A program made the translations under genes and the position numbers. The notes under the pieces were generated by a model. The model saw only the letters and a list, made by a program, of their open reading frames with translations. It did no database searches and was not told the origin of the DNA. Positions 43,937-52,967 of a stretch of 64,000 bases of DNA are shown piece by piece (the first letter of the stretch is position 1; every line of letters begins with the position of its first letter). Source of the DNA: Halobacteriovorax sp. JY17 (GTDB lineage: Bacteria; Bdellovibrionota; Bacteriovoracia; Bacteriovoracales; Bacteriovoracaceae); assembly GCF_002753895.1 (NCBI RefSeq), contig NZ_NJER01000002.1, positions 372,001-436,000 on the forward strand, in the 5' to 3' direction.

Positions 43937-44748
43937 TATTTAACTTCCTTTGAAGAGAGATCTTTAATTGCAAGAGTCTCTTCTTCTTTGGTCATTTTCT
44001 TGTAATGCCAAATATTTTCATTTTCCATATAAGAAATTCCGGCACCTTTAATTGTATTGGCGATAATAACTGTAGGTCTTTTTGAGTCGTTAACTTTTTT
44101 GAAACTATTTCTTATTTCATCCAGAGAATGTCCATCAACTGAGAAGGAGTCAAAACCAAATGAGTTGAATTTATCTTCAAGAGAATTTAAGTCAATAATA
44201 TCTTCAGTAAGACCCATCGCTTGATATTTATTTGCGTCAACAATGACACAGAGGTTATCTAGTTTGTGATGTCCTGCAAATAAAATGGCCTCCCACATAC
44301 TTCCTTCGTTTAGTTCTCCGTCTCCAACAATACAGAAAACTCTTCTCTTAGAATTTCTTCTTTGAAATCCGTATGCCATCCCAGTTGCCACAGGCAGGCC
44401 ATGACCAAGACTTCCACCTGAAATTTCTATACCAGAAATATGATCTTCAGATAAACCAAAGAGTTCGGTTCCATCTTTTAAATAATTATCTACTTGATTA
44501 TCATTGATCCATCCAAGCTGATAAAAAGCTGCATAGATTGCCATGACTCCATGGCCTTTAGAAAGAGCGAGGATATCTCTATTTTCATCTCGAGGATTTT
44601 CTTGATTATAATTAAGCTCCCCATCATAGAGGGCACTGATGATTTCAATAAGTGAAAGTGCACAGCCCAAGTGTCCAGACTTTGAGTCTTTTGAGAGATT
44701 AATGACATTCTTTCTAAGAGTATTGGGGGATAAATCTAATTTAGACAT
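43936..44748 (-). CDS. transketolase, N-terminal subunit
   Basis: This subunit of about 270 residues binds thiamine diphosphate through GDGELNEGSMWEA (about residues 140-152) ending in VDANKYQ, with LSKGHG, SGGSLGHGLPVATGMA and KGAGISYMEN motifs as in transketolase N-halves. The ATG at 44748, preceded by AAAAAAGG, is preferred to one at 44784 which lacks a ribosome site. It is the first gene of the unit tktN, tktC, SDR, wzx. Its upstream region is shared with the divergent glycosyltransferase at 44840. Confidence 0.88.
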   Translation of the reverse strand: MSKLDLSPNTLRKNVINLSKDSKSGHLGCALSLIEIISALYDGELNYNQENPRDENRDILALSKGHGVMAIYAAFYQLGWINDNQVDNYLKDGTELFGLSEDHISGIEISGGSLGHGLPVATGMAYGFQRRNSKRRVFCIVGDGELNEGSMWEAILFAGHHKLDNLCVIVDANKYQAMGLTEDIIDLNSLEDKFNSFGFDSFSVDGHSLDEIRNSFKKVNDSKRPTVIIANTIKGAGISYMENENIWHYKKMTKEEETLAIKDLSSKEVK

Positions 44749-44839
44749 AAAAACCTTTTTTGATCTATAATTGTGTAGCATCATTCTATTAAATTAAATG
44801 TTATGAATCTAGTGTTATCTAGCTATTGCTGGGAAGAAT

Positions 44840-45970
44840 ATGAAAAGAAGGGTAGTTCAAATTGTTCGATCTCCTGTTGGGGGAATCAGAAAGCATATTC
44901 TTTCAATTATCGAAGGTCTAGGTGATGAATTTGAAATGTTCCTGATCACAGATATTTCGGATGCTGATAAGAGATATTTTGAAGATATAGAAAGAAAAAG
45001 TAATAAGTGTTTAAAAGTATTCAATTTAAAAATTCTGGATCAGCCTGGATTTAGAGATTTATTAAATATTTACAAAATATTGCAGATTGTTAAGCTGATT
45101 TCACCAAATGTCCTCCATGGCCATGGAGCTAAAGGAGGACTTTATGCGAGAGTGGTAGGTTTTCTTTTAGGGGTAAAGGTGATCTACACAGCTCACGGTG
45201 GATCTATTCATGATATGCATGGAAAAATAAAAAATAGAATTTATTCTATTGTCGAGAGAATTCTATATAAGTTTACAGATTTACTCGTTTTTGAGTCTAA
45301 GTATACGATGAAGCAATACTCTTCTAAAATTGGCCGAGAAACAACTGATGAGAAGTTTTGCTTAAACTATAATGCAATTGATTTTAAGGAAAATGTCTTA
45401 GAACTACAGTGTAGAGAGATTAATCCTGAGAAACTTATTGTTATTGGTGCATTTGGACTCTTACGCTTCATTAAAGGACATGACTTATTAATAATGGCAG
45501 TCTCTTCTTTAATAGAAAAAGGCTATAAGATTCAATTAAATATTTTTGGCTCGGGGGAGGAAGAGAAAAGCCTACTTGATCTCGCCAAGAGCTGTGGGAT
45601 GTCTGATTTCTTTAAAATATTTAGAGAAGCAGATTCTGTTAATGTTGAAATGAGTAAATGTCACATCGTGGTCCATCCATCTAGATTCGAGTCCTTTGGC
45701 TACGTACCACTGGAAGCCCTTGTTAATGGTGCCACTGTTGTTAGTTCTCTTGAGGGGGGGCTTTTTGAAGTTATGGATGAAGGAAGATCTGGTTTTTGTG
45801 TAAAAGATTTAAGTGAGAATACGCTATCTAAGCAAATTGAAATGGCAATCTTAAACAAGTCAGAGAGAGAGAAGAAATTTAATCATGCTATTACTTACCT
45901 TTCAGAAATGTTTTCAACAACTATATTTTTTAAAAGGTTAGGAGAGATATATAATGATTGTAAAAAATAA
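44840..45970 (+). CDS. family 4 glycosyltransferase
   Basis: The 376-residue GT-B protein begins VVQIVRSPVGGIRKHIL, a PVGGIRKH loop typical of GT4 enzymes, then VLHGHGAKGG and YTAHGGSIH in the acceptor domain. IGAFGLLRFIKGHDLLI opens the donor domain near residue 203, and HPSRFESFGYVPLEALVNG has the conserved ExxxxxxxE donor-binding acidic residues near residue 275. It would add a sugar to the lipid-linked repeat. A GGGAAG ribosome site precedes its ATG. It heads a three-gene plus-strand unit with overlapping ends. Confidence 0.9.
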   Translation: MKRRVVQIVRSPVGGIRKHILSIIEGLGDEFEMFLITDISDADKRYFEDIERKSNKCLKVFNLKILDQPGFRDLLNIYKILQIVKLISPNVLHGHGAKGGLYARVVGFLLGVKVIYTAHGGSIHDMHGKIKNRIYSIVERILYKFTDLLVFESKYTMKQYSSKIGRETTDEKFCLNYNAIDFKENVLELQCREINPEKLIVIGAFGLLRFIKGHDLLIMAVSSLIEKGYKIQLNIFGSGEEEKSLLDLAKSCGMSDFFKIFREADSVNVEMSKCHIVVHPSRFESFGYVPLEALVNGATVVSSLEGGLFEVMDEGRSGFCVKDLSENTLSKQIEMAILNKSEREKKFNHAITYLSEMFSTTIFFKRLGEIYNDCKK

Positions 45971-47648
45971 GAAAATAGAAGTTACCTATGTTCTATTAGT
46001 TTCTATACTTTTATTTTTACCTTATTACATTAATTTAGATTTAGAGATTAAAAAGGATTGGGATTTGTGTAACTCTTGGTCCTTGTTGTTGAAGTCTATT
46101 GTCCTCGAATATAAGACTTTCCCTTTTATTGATCCATGGACAGGAGGAGGGAGTAGTCTACTCTCTAATCCAAACCTTTGGTTTTTTTCTCCTAATTTCT
46201 TATTAAATCTCATCTTACCTATAAACTTATCTAATATTATATCTTTAAATATTATGACAATTTTAGGTTATTTTGCTGCTAAGAAATATTTCTATTCCAA
46301 AGGAGTCAAAGGAGATGTTCTATGTCTTGTCTCTACTTTATTCATTTCTTGTAGTTGGTTTGGACTACACTTTGCTGAAGGTCATGTTCCATTTCGAGGA
46401 TTTTTGTTATTTCCTTTGGTTTTATATTATTTGGAAAACTTAAATCCAAGGAACTTTTTCTTTCTATCTCTCTTGGAAGCCTTTTTTTTCTTAGATGGGG
46501 GAATGTATCCATTTATCTTTTCAATTGTGATCACTGGATTATATGTGATTTTTGGAATAGTTAATTTAAAAGAAACTCTAAACCTTTTTAAGAAAAATAT
46601 ACAATTAGTTATCTACTCATTTATTTCATTCTTTTTATTAGTATCTCCTAAACTAGTACCAATGCTTATAGATTTTGGAGATCGAGAGCCGCACTTCATT
46701 AGACCAATGATGACTTTAAAAGATATTATGAAATCTTATTTCTGGCCCTTACAGGTAATTAGCGATCCAGTTGAAAAGTCTTGGATGTTATTTCATGAAT
46801 TTGGCAGTTATATCGGAATTCTCTCTCTCATCATAATTTTAGTTAGTTATTTAAAAAATAAGAAAATAATAGTGTTGAATAAGAGATTTCTATTACTTGG
46901 ATTTTTACTAGTTTTAATGGGAACTGGTGCTTTTAAAGATGGGAATCCATATACTCTCTTAGAGCTAATTCCCTTAATCAATAATGCACATGTACCTACA
47001 AGGTACTTAGTTATTCTTATGATTTTTTACTTTTGGTTATTAGGCTTCTTTCTTCAGAAGATTTCTTTAAAGAAAGTACGCTACTTCTTAATGGCAATAC
47101 TCCTGCTAGAGTCTATTTTCGTTAGAAGCTACACAACGATAAAAGCGTTTGAAATGGAATCTACAGAGGCACGAATTAATAAGTTGATAACAAAAACAGG
47201 TTTAAATAAGACAATTGAATATGGATATAAGCCAGATATATATTATATGAAGAATACATCTTCTAAAGATTATTATGATCCTGCTAAGCAGGAAAAATTT
47301 ATTTATTCTAATCAGGATGGAGCTTATTTTGGTGGAATTAAGAAAAATAAAGATCAAGGGCAAGTGGAAATAATTAAATATGTTCCAAATCAAATAGTGT
47401 TTAAGTATCAGGGCTTGAATTCTGATAAAGTAACAATTAATGCAAACTTTAGTAAATACTGGTCGATAAGAAACTCTGACCAGGAGCTCCGCGAGAGTAA
47501 TGGCCTATTATCAGTAGAGAATATTTCTGGGACAGGATTTGTAATATTAGAATATTCTCAGAGGTATATTTACTTTCTGATCTCTTTATATTTTTTAGGA
47601 CTCTTTCTATATCTAAAAGAAATCTTCTATTATAAAAGGAAAATATGA
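45954..47648 (+). CDS. polytopic membrane protein, YfhO/GT-C-like
   Basis: The 564-residue protein has eleven to twelve membrane segments. The first periplasmic loop has KDWDLCNSWSLLLKSIVLE and FPFIDPWTGGGSSLLSNPN (residues 25-75), resembling YfhO-like and related GT-C proteins, which use polyprenyl-phosphate sugars. A C-terminal region of about 130 soluble residues precedes a last membrane segment and basic tail. The acceptor is unknown. It overlaps the preceding gene by 17 bases and the next by four, and has GGAGAG upstream of its ATG. A polyprenyl-phosphate transferase that could serve it is the GtrB-like enzyme at 48837. Confidence 0.65.
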   Translation: MIVKNKKIEVTYVLLVSILLFLPYYINLDLEIKKDWDLCNSWSLLLKSIVLEYKTFPFIDPWTGGGSSLLSNPNLWFFSPNFLLNLILPINLSNIISLNIMTILGYFAAKKYFYSKGVKGDVLCLVSTLFISCSWFGLHFAEGHVPFRGFLLFPLVLYYLENLNPRNFFFLSLLEAFFFLDGGMYPFIFSIVITGLYVIFGIVNLKETLNLFKKNIQLVIYSFISFFLLVSPKLVPMLIDFGDREPHFIRPMMTLKDIMKSYFWPLQVISDPVEKSWMLFHEFGSYIGILSLIIILVSYLKNKKIIVLNKRFLLLGFLLVLMGTGAFKDGNPYTLLELIPLINNAHVPTRYLVILMIFYFWLLGFFLQKISLKKVRYFLMAILLLESIFVRSYTTIKAFEMESTEARINKLITKTGLNKTIEYGYKPDIYYMKNTSSKDYYDPAKQEKFIYSNQDGAYFGGIKKNKDQGQVEIIKYVPNQIVFKYQGLNSDKVTINANFSKYWSIRNSDQELRESNGLLSVENISGTGFVILEYSQRYIYFLISLYFLGLFLYLKEIFYYKRKI

Positions 47649-48847
47649 ACGAAAAGAAATTTAATCAAATAGCTTTAGTTGTATATATGTTGCTTGCTCT
47701 CATTTTTGTTCAAAAGCTTTCCTTAGTAATTCTAAGTATTGAGTGGGTTGATTATTTCAAACTAGAAAACTTTTCAACAATAGACGATATGAAGAACTTC
47801 TACATTAATCTTAGAACAGGGGTCTCTCCTGTTTTAAGTTTCTTTGAGATCTCAGAGTTTCTTCTAACTGGAAAGAATGACTTTATTCGATTTTATTTTA
47901 GTAGAGCTGTAATCATTTTGAACTTTATATTCGCGGCCTACCTATTTGGTAGCACTAAGTCCAAAAGTTATAGACTTATTATTAGTATACCAATTGTTTA
48001 TGGAGTATCTCTGATTGGAGGTATGAACTACGATTGGTATTGGCCATTTTTCACACTTCTCTTTTTATTTTTTCTTAAGATTAGTGAAAATAAAAATCGG
48101 TATGTCGGGGTGATTATTTTCTTTTCCGGGGCATTCTTATCTTTTGCAGAACTTTCAAGACCGTTTGTAATTCTTACCCTGCCATTTTTTATTCTCTATG
48201 CGCACAAGAAGCTAAGAGCTAAAAACAAAAAAAAGCTTTTTATAATTTTCTTGTTGCCGATTTTTATTTTCAGTGGTGGGTGGAGAGTTAAGCTTTTCTC
48301 ATATAACTCACCTCAGATTATTTGGTCAGACTATGGTGGTTGTAACCTTTTTGAAGCTTGGCCTGGTGTAGGGTATAAAGTTCCGTATTCGTATATAAAT
48401 ACAGATGAGGGAGCAAAGCTTTGCAAGGAAGGTAAAGAAAAAGTTTTAAAACATATGATAAGCAATCCTGGAGAAACAGTAATTGTTTCATTTAAGAAAA
48501 TATGGAGTTTCATGAAGTCTAAGGCAAATTGGCATGGAATGAAGGAGGGAGTTAAGGTGAACTTCCTTTATAGATTAATTTTAAAAATACTTTTCTTTAT
48601 TTTTGTAATTTCAGGTTTTCAATTACTTTATAAACTCTTAAGAAATCCTAAGCTGTTTTTGAGAGAGGATAGCTTAATTAAAGTACCAATATATATGTAT
48701 TTCTTATTTCTTGCTATTCTTAATGATGGGTCAGAAAGAGCAAGATTTATTGTCTCTTTTTCACCGTTCCTTATTATGTTAAGTAATTTTGAGACATTTG
48801 AAGGGATATTTGAAAAAGTTAAATCTAAGATGAGGCTTAAAAGTTAA
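47645..48847 (+). CDS. polytopic membrane protein of unknown family
   Basis: This 400-residue protein shows about nine membrane segments and, near residues 220-300, a soluble loop with several cysteines (DYGGCNLFEAWPGVGYKV, AKLCKEG) that probably faces the periplasm. A DYFKLENFSTIDDMKNFY loop follows the first segment. I do not recognise a family; the layout is similar to GT-C proteins but without a clear catalytic motif. ATGA overlap couples it to the YfhO-like gene before it. Its 3' end overlaps the opposing GtrB-like gene by 11 bases. Confidence 0.5.
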   Translation: MNEKKFNQIALVVYMLLALIFVQKLSLVILSIEWVDYFKLENFSTIDDMKNFYINLRTGVSPVLSFFEISEFLLTGKNDFIRFYFSRAVIILNFIFAAYLFGSTKSKSYRLIISIPIVYGVSLIGGMNYDWYWPFFTLLFLFFLKISENKNRYVGVIIFFSGAFLSFAELSRPFVILTLPFFILYAHKKLRAKNKKKLFIIFLLPIFIFSGGWRVKLFSYNSPQIIWSDYGGCNLFEAWPGVGYKVPYSYINTDEGAKLCKEGKEKVLKHMISNPGETVIVSFKKIWSFMKSKANWHGMKEGVKVNFLYRLILKILFFIFVISGFQLLYKLLRNPKLFLREDSLIKVPIYMYFLFLAILNDGSERARFIVSFSPFLIMLSNFETFEGIFEKVKSKMRLKS

Positions 48848-49772
48848 TTCTCTCCCTTTCTATAACAAGAGGTCTTTTCTTAGTATTGGTTAGAGTCACT
48901 CCAATATATTCTCCAATAACTCCAAGGAAAATAAGTTGGATTGAAGAAATTAGGAAGAGACCAATTGTTATCGGGGCAAGACCGAGGGGGAATTTATCCC
49001 AGTAAATTAATTTATATACAAAGTAGATAATAGCCGCGAGAAAGCTTAGTGCCGCGGTTACGCCGCCAATTAAGGTCGCGAGCCTGAGGGGAACTTTAGA
49101 ATGATTTACGAAGCCTAGAATAGCAAGGTCATAAAGTGTAAACCAATTATTTTTTGTAATACCTCTCTTACGAACTGGTTGATGGTATTCAATTATATCC
49201 CTCTTAAATCCAAGTTCAGCAATTAGACCTCTAAGATATGGATAAGGATCATTAACATCGCGTAGTTCATTCATAACTCTTCGATCATATAGACCAAAGC
49301 CCGTGAAGTTTTTTACTTGTTGAACATCTGAAAACTTATCTAATAGATTATAGTAGAGTGTTCTTAGTTGGTACATGATCCAACTTTCAGCGCTTGAAGT
49401 CTTAACTCCAACAACCAGAGGATTTCCATTTTCCCACGAGGAGATAAAGTTTTTAATTAATGCAGGAGGATCTTGAAGGTCGCAAACAAATAATATTACA
49501 GCATCTCCATTTGCTTGTAACATTCCATAGAATGGGGATCTTACATGGCCAAAGTTTCGCTCGTTAATAATAACTTTTAAGTCATGATTCACTCTCGCCA
49601 TTTCTCGTAAAATTGCAATTGTTGTATCGGTTGAGTCGTTATCGATAAAAATATGCTCAAACTCATAGTTAGAAATTTTTGAAGTGACTTCTTTAACTTG
49701 CTTATATACTTCAGCTACATTCAATTCTTCGTTATAGCATGGTGTAACTATTGATATTAACTTCTTACTCAT
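48837..49772 (-). CDS. polyprenyl-phosphate glycosyltransferase (GT2, GtrB type)
   Basis: The 311-residue protein has a GT2 domain with ISIVTPCYNEELNVAEV, the DNDSTDTT segment, and CDLQDPP as the DxD metal site near residue 95, then KRGITKNNWFTLYDL and two C-terminal membrane segments (about residues 230-255 and 265-290). It loads a sugar on undecaprenyl phosphate. The ATG at 49772 with AAGG five bases upstream is preferred to the GTG at 49787. It is a single-gene minus-strand unit between two plus-strand blocks; likely partners are the membrane proteins at 45954 and 47645. Confidence 0.9.
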   Translation of the reverse strand: MSKKLISIVTPCYNEELNVAEVYKQVKEVTSKISNYEFEHIFIDNDSTDTTIAILREMARVNHDLKVIINERNFGHVRSPFYGMLQANGDAVILFVCDLQDPPALIKNFISSWENGNPLVVGVKTSSAESWIMYQLRTLYYNLLDKFSDVQQVKNFTGFGLYDRRVMNELRDVNDPYPYLRGLIAELGFKRDIIEYHQPVRKRGITKNNWFTLYDLAILGFVNHSKVPLRLATLIGGVTAALSFLAAIIYFVYKLIYWDKFPLGLAPITIGLFLISSIQLIFLGVIGEYIGVTLTNTKKRPLVIERERINF

Positions 49773-49921
49773 GATTGACCTTGTCACACTTGGTGATCTA
49801 AGAATAGGGTTCGTTTCATATATATTATAGTTAAATATACGTTAAATAAACATTTAGGCTCTAGTATTTATAAGAGCTAAGTTATTTCCTTAAACCCCTT
49901 TTTTAATATATTATTACAACA

Positions 49922-50866
49922 ATGAATAAGCTAGTAACAGTTTGCGTCCCAACATTTAACTCAGAGGCTTCGATTTTCGATACTTTGGAATCGATCAGCA
50001 AGCAAACATACTCTAATATTAGAGTTATTATTTTTGATAATTGCTCATCTGATAATACTCTTACAATTGCTGAGAGTTTTACAAAGAAAATTAAAAATTT
50101 TGAAATACGAATGTCTTCTGAGAATTTAGGTGCAGAGGGAAATTTTACAAGATGTCTACAGGTTGCGGATTCTGATTTTACTGCGATTTATCACGCTGAC
50201 GATATATACGCAGAAAATATAGTTGAGAGACAAGTACAGGCATTCATTGATACTCCGAAGCTTCTGGCCGTTAGTACTCATGCGAATGAAATTGATCATA
50301 GTGGAAAGAAAATAGGAGAAAGGTTTCTTCCTGAAGAATTAAGAAAGAGTGAGTTAACAGTCCTAGGGTTCAAGGAGCTTTTAGAGCTTACTTTAAAATA
50401 TGGAAATATTGTTACTTGCCCCAGTGTTATGGTTAAAACTTCTATTTATAACCAAGATATTAAAACCTGGAATGGTTCAAGATATAAGAGTTCGGCTGAC
50501 CTTGATATTTGGTTGCGAATTGCTAAGCTTGGGTGCTTCGCAGTTATAAATCAGCCTTTAATTGATTACCGTGTTGCAGATATAAGTACAAGTTATAGAA
50601 TGAAGAAGAATAGAGTCGTGCGTCATGATATGTTTCTTGTTATTGATGAGTACTTTGACAAGGCTGAAAACGAGAGGCTTTCGGACTTTTATGACTTTCT
50701 GTGTCTGAAAGATCTTGCTCTTAGGGTTTTGAATGGATCAAAAGAGCGTTTGAGTCCTCTAGGGGTTAAATATTTTCGAGTAGCGCTGTCTAGTTATTGG
50801 CACAGTTCCTTTTATTTGAAGATTCTTGTTATTTGGATAGCGCGTATTCTAAGGTTAGTTAAATAG
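49922..50866 (+). CDS. family 2 glycosyltransferase
   Basis: The 314-residue GT2 protein has the GT-A signatures [29 protein letters not shown] and YHADDIY, the last containing the DxD-like HADD site near residue 92, and [14 protein letters not shown] near residue 200. Membrane segments are absent apart from a C-terminal amphipathic stretch. It would add a sugar to the repeat unit in the cytoplasm. It is followed after a 61-base gap, where a promoter may lie, by gmd. The start lacks a strong ribosome site. Confidence 0.85.
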   Translation: MNKLVTVCVPTFNSEASIFDTLESISKQTYSNIRVIIFDNCSSDNTLTIAESFTKKIKNFEIRMSSENLGAEGNFTRCLQVADSDFTAIYHADDIYAENIVERQVQAFIDTPKLLAVSTHANEIDHSGKKIGERFLPEELRKSELTVLGFKELLELTLKYGNIVTCPSVMVKTSIYNQDIKTWNGSRYKSSADLDIWLRIAKLGCFAVINQPLIDYRVADISTSYRMKKNRVVRHDMFLVIDEYFDKAENERLSDFYDFLCLKDLALRVLNGSKERLSPLGVKYFRVALSSYWHSSFYLKILVIWIARILRLVK

Positions 50867-50927
50867 TTTTTTATTTCTATTATCAAGAGAAAACGTTATA
50901 TTATACGCTCATAAAAAAGGATATCTC

Positions 50928-52040
50928 ATGAGTAAAATAGCGTTGATTACAGGTGTCACAGGACAAGATGGCGCCTACCTTTCAGAATTTCTATTGAAAA
51001 AAGGTTACACAGTTCACGGAATTAAGAGAAGAAGTTCTCAGTTTAATACTGATAGAGTTGATCATATCTTTGAAGACGTTCACTCTGAAAGTTCGAAGTT
51101 TCACTTGCACTATGGTGATATGACGGACTCAATGAATATTACTAGAATTATTCAAGAAACTCAGCCTGATGAAATTTATAATTTAGCGGCGATGTCTCAT
51201 GTTCAAGTTTCTTTTGAAACACCTGAGTATACAGCAAATACGGATGCTCTAGGACCTTTGAGGATTCTTGAGGCTGTACGACTTTTGGGAATGACAAAGA
51301 AGACTAAAATTTATCAAGCCAGTACTTCTGAATTATATGGACTTGTTCAAGAGGTTCCTCAGAGAGAAACGACACCCTTCTATCCAAGGTCTCCATATGG
51401 AGTCGCAAAACTTTATGGCTATTGGATAACAGTAAACTATAGGGAGGCCTATGAGATGTTTGCTTGTAATGGAATTCTCTTTAACCATGAGAGTCCAATT
51501 CGTGGAGAGACATTTGTAACGAGAAAGATTACAAGGGCCGCTGCCAAAATAGCACTTGGCTTGGACAAGAAATTATATATGGGTAATCTAGATGCAAAGA
51601 GAGATTGGGGACATGCAAAAGATTATATCGAAGGTATGTATTTGATGCTTCAACAAGATACTCCAGAGGATTTTGTTCTTGCCACAGGTATCACTACGAC
51701 AATTCGAGACTTTATCCACAAGGCTTTTGGGGAGCTTGGAATTGAACTTGAGTTTGAAGGATCAGGTGTGGAAGAAGTTGGTAAGGTGAGGAAATGTACA
51801 GGTGATTTTAAATTAGAAGTTGGAGCCGAGGTTGTGCACGTTGACCCTAGATACTTTAGACCAACTGAAGTTGAACTTCTTATAGGAGATCCTACAAAGG
51901 CCCAGAAAAAGCTTGGTTGGAAGCCAAAGTACGATCTAGATTCTCTCGTAAAAGAGATGGTTCAGAGTGATTTAAAATTGATGCAAAAAGATCGCTACCT
52001 TCAAGAGGGTGGTTATGAAATAAAAAGATATTTTGAGTAA
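50928..52040 (+). CDS. gmd: GDP-mannose 4,6-dehydratase
   Basis: The 370-residue enzyme converts GDP-mannose to GDP-4-keto-6-deoxymannose with bound NADP. It has [19 protein letters not shown] (about residues 9-27), [33 protein letters not shown] with the active-site Thr/Ser-Glu, and [15 protein letters not shown] giving YxxxK. The length is normal. An AAAGGA ribosome site lies before its ATG. The product feeds both GDP-fucose and GDP-colitose routes; the presence of a colD-like gene two genes downstream suggests colitose. Confidence 0.96.
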   Translation: MSKIALITGVTGQDGAYLSEFLLKKGYTVHGIKRRSSQFNTDRVDHIFEDVHSESSKFHLHYGDMTDSMNITRIIQETQPDEIYNLAAMSHVQVSFETPEYTANTDALGPLRILEAVRLLGMTKKTKIYQASTSELYGLVQEVPQRETTPFYPRSPYGVAKLYGYWITVNYREAYEMFACNGILFNHESPIRGETFVTRKITRAAAKIALGLDKKLYMGNLDAKRDWGHAKDYIEGMYLMLQQDTPEDFVLATGITTTIRDFIHKAFGELGIELEFEGSGVEEVGKVRKCTGDFKLEVGAEVVHVDPRYFRPTEVELLIGDPTKAQKKLGWKPKYDLDSLVKEMVQSDLKLMQKDRYLQEGGYEIKRYFE

Positions 52041-52043
52041 CGT

Positions 52044-52967
52044 ATGAAGCTTTTAATTACTGGTGGATCAGGAATGGTGGGTCGCAACCTTCTTGAAAAT
52101 ACCAAGATACAAGAAAATGAAGTTCTCTCTCCAAAGAGTTCCGAATTAAATCTATTAGATATTGATAGCGTTAAGAGTTATTTAGATAAGAATAAACCTG
52201 ATGTTATTATTCATTGTGCAGGTAGAGTTGGTGGAATACAAGCTAACATAAAAAATCCCGTAAGCTTCTTGGTTGAAAATATGGATATGGGTAGAAATCT
52301 TGTCATTGCGGCAAGAGATGCGAAAATTAAGAAGTTGATTAACTTAGGTAGCTCTTGTATGTACCCTCGCGAAGCCTCTAATCCCCTGAATGAAGATCTT
52401 ATTCTAAAGGGAGAGTTGGAGCCAACAAATGAAGGCTATGCATTAGCAAAAATAGTTGTAGCAAGATTATGTGAGTATATCAGTAAAGAAGATAGTAGTT
52501 ATCAGTATAAAACAATTATTCCATGTAACCTATTTGGTAGCTACGATAAATTTGACCCTGAAAACTCTCATATGATTCCAGCGGTTATAAGAAAAATTCA
52601 CGAAGCAAAATTAAATAAAGAGTCAAGAGTTGAGATATGGGGAGATGGAAAAGCCCGAAGAGAATTTATGTTGGCCTCTGAGCTCGCAGATTTTATCTCA
52701 TTTGCATTAGAAAATTTTGAAAAAGTCCCAAATTATTTAAATGTAGGTTTAGGTTATGACTACTCTATAAATGAGTATTATGAGGCAATAGCAAGCATAA
52801 TCGGTTGGAATGGTGAATTTTTTCATAACTTAGATAGGCCAGTTGGAATGAAGCAAAAAGTTGTAGATATACAGCGCCTCACAGATCTTGGATGGAAATC
52901 TAAGGTAAGTCTAAAGTTGGGCGTAACCAAAACATATGAGTTTTTTATGGAGAATTATGGAAACTGA
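52044..52967 (+). CDS. GDP-L-fucose synthase-like / GDP-L-colitose synthase
   Basis: This 307-residue SDR matches the GDP-fucose synthase fold: LLITGGSGMVGRNLLEN at the start, VIIHCAGRVGGIQANIKNP, LGSSCMYPREAS, and the catalytic YALAK near residue 134. Fcl and ColC are close relatives that both epimerise C5 and reduce C4, one acting on GDP-4-keto-6-deoxymannose and the other on the 3-deoxy form made by ColD. With a colD-like gene overlapping directly downstream, ColC is the more probable role, but sequence alone does not separate them. Confidence 0.88.
   Translation: MKLLITGGSGMVGRNLLENTKIQENEVLSPKSSELNLLDIDSVKSYLDKNKPDVIIHCAGRVGGIQANIKNPVSFLVENMDMGRNLVIAARDAKIKKLINLGSSCMYPREASNPLNEDLILKGELEPTNEGYALAKIVVARLCEYISKEDSSYQYKTIIPCNLFGSYDKFDPENSHMIPAVIRKIHEAKLNKESRVEIWGDGKARREFMLASELADFISFALENFEKVPNYLNVGLGYDYSINEYYEAIASIIGWNGEFFHNLDRPVGMKQKVVDIQRLTDLGWKSKVSLKLGVTKTYEFFMENYGN

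Noticed and set aside
45113-45128. Perfect 16-base palindrome CTCCATGGCCATGGAG
   Set aside because: It lies in the conserved HGHGAKGG region of a glycosyltransferase and is explained by codon choice there.
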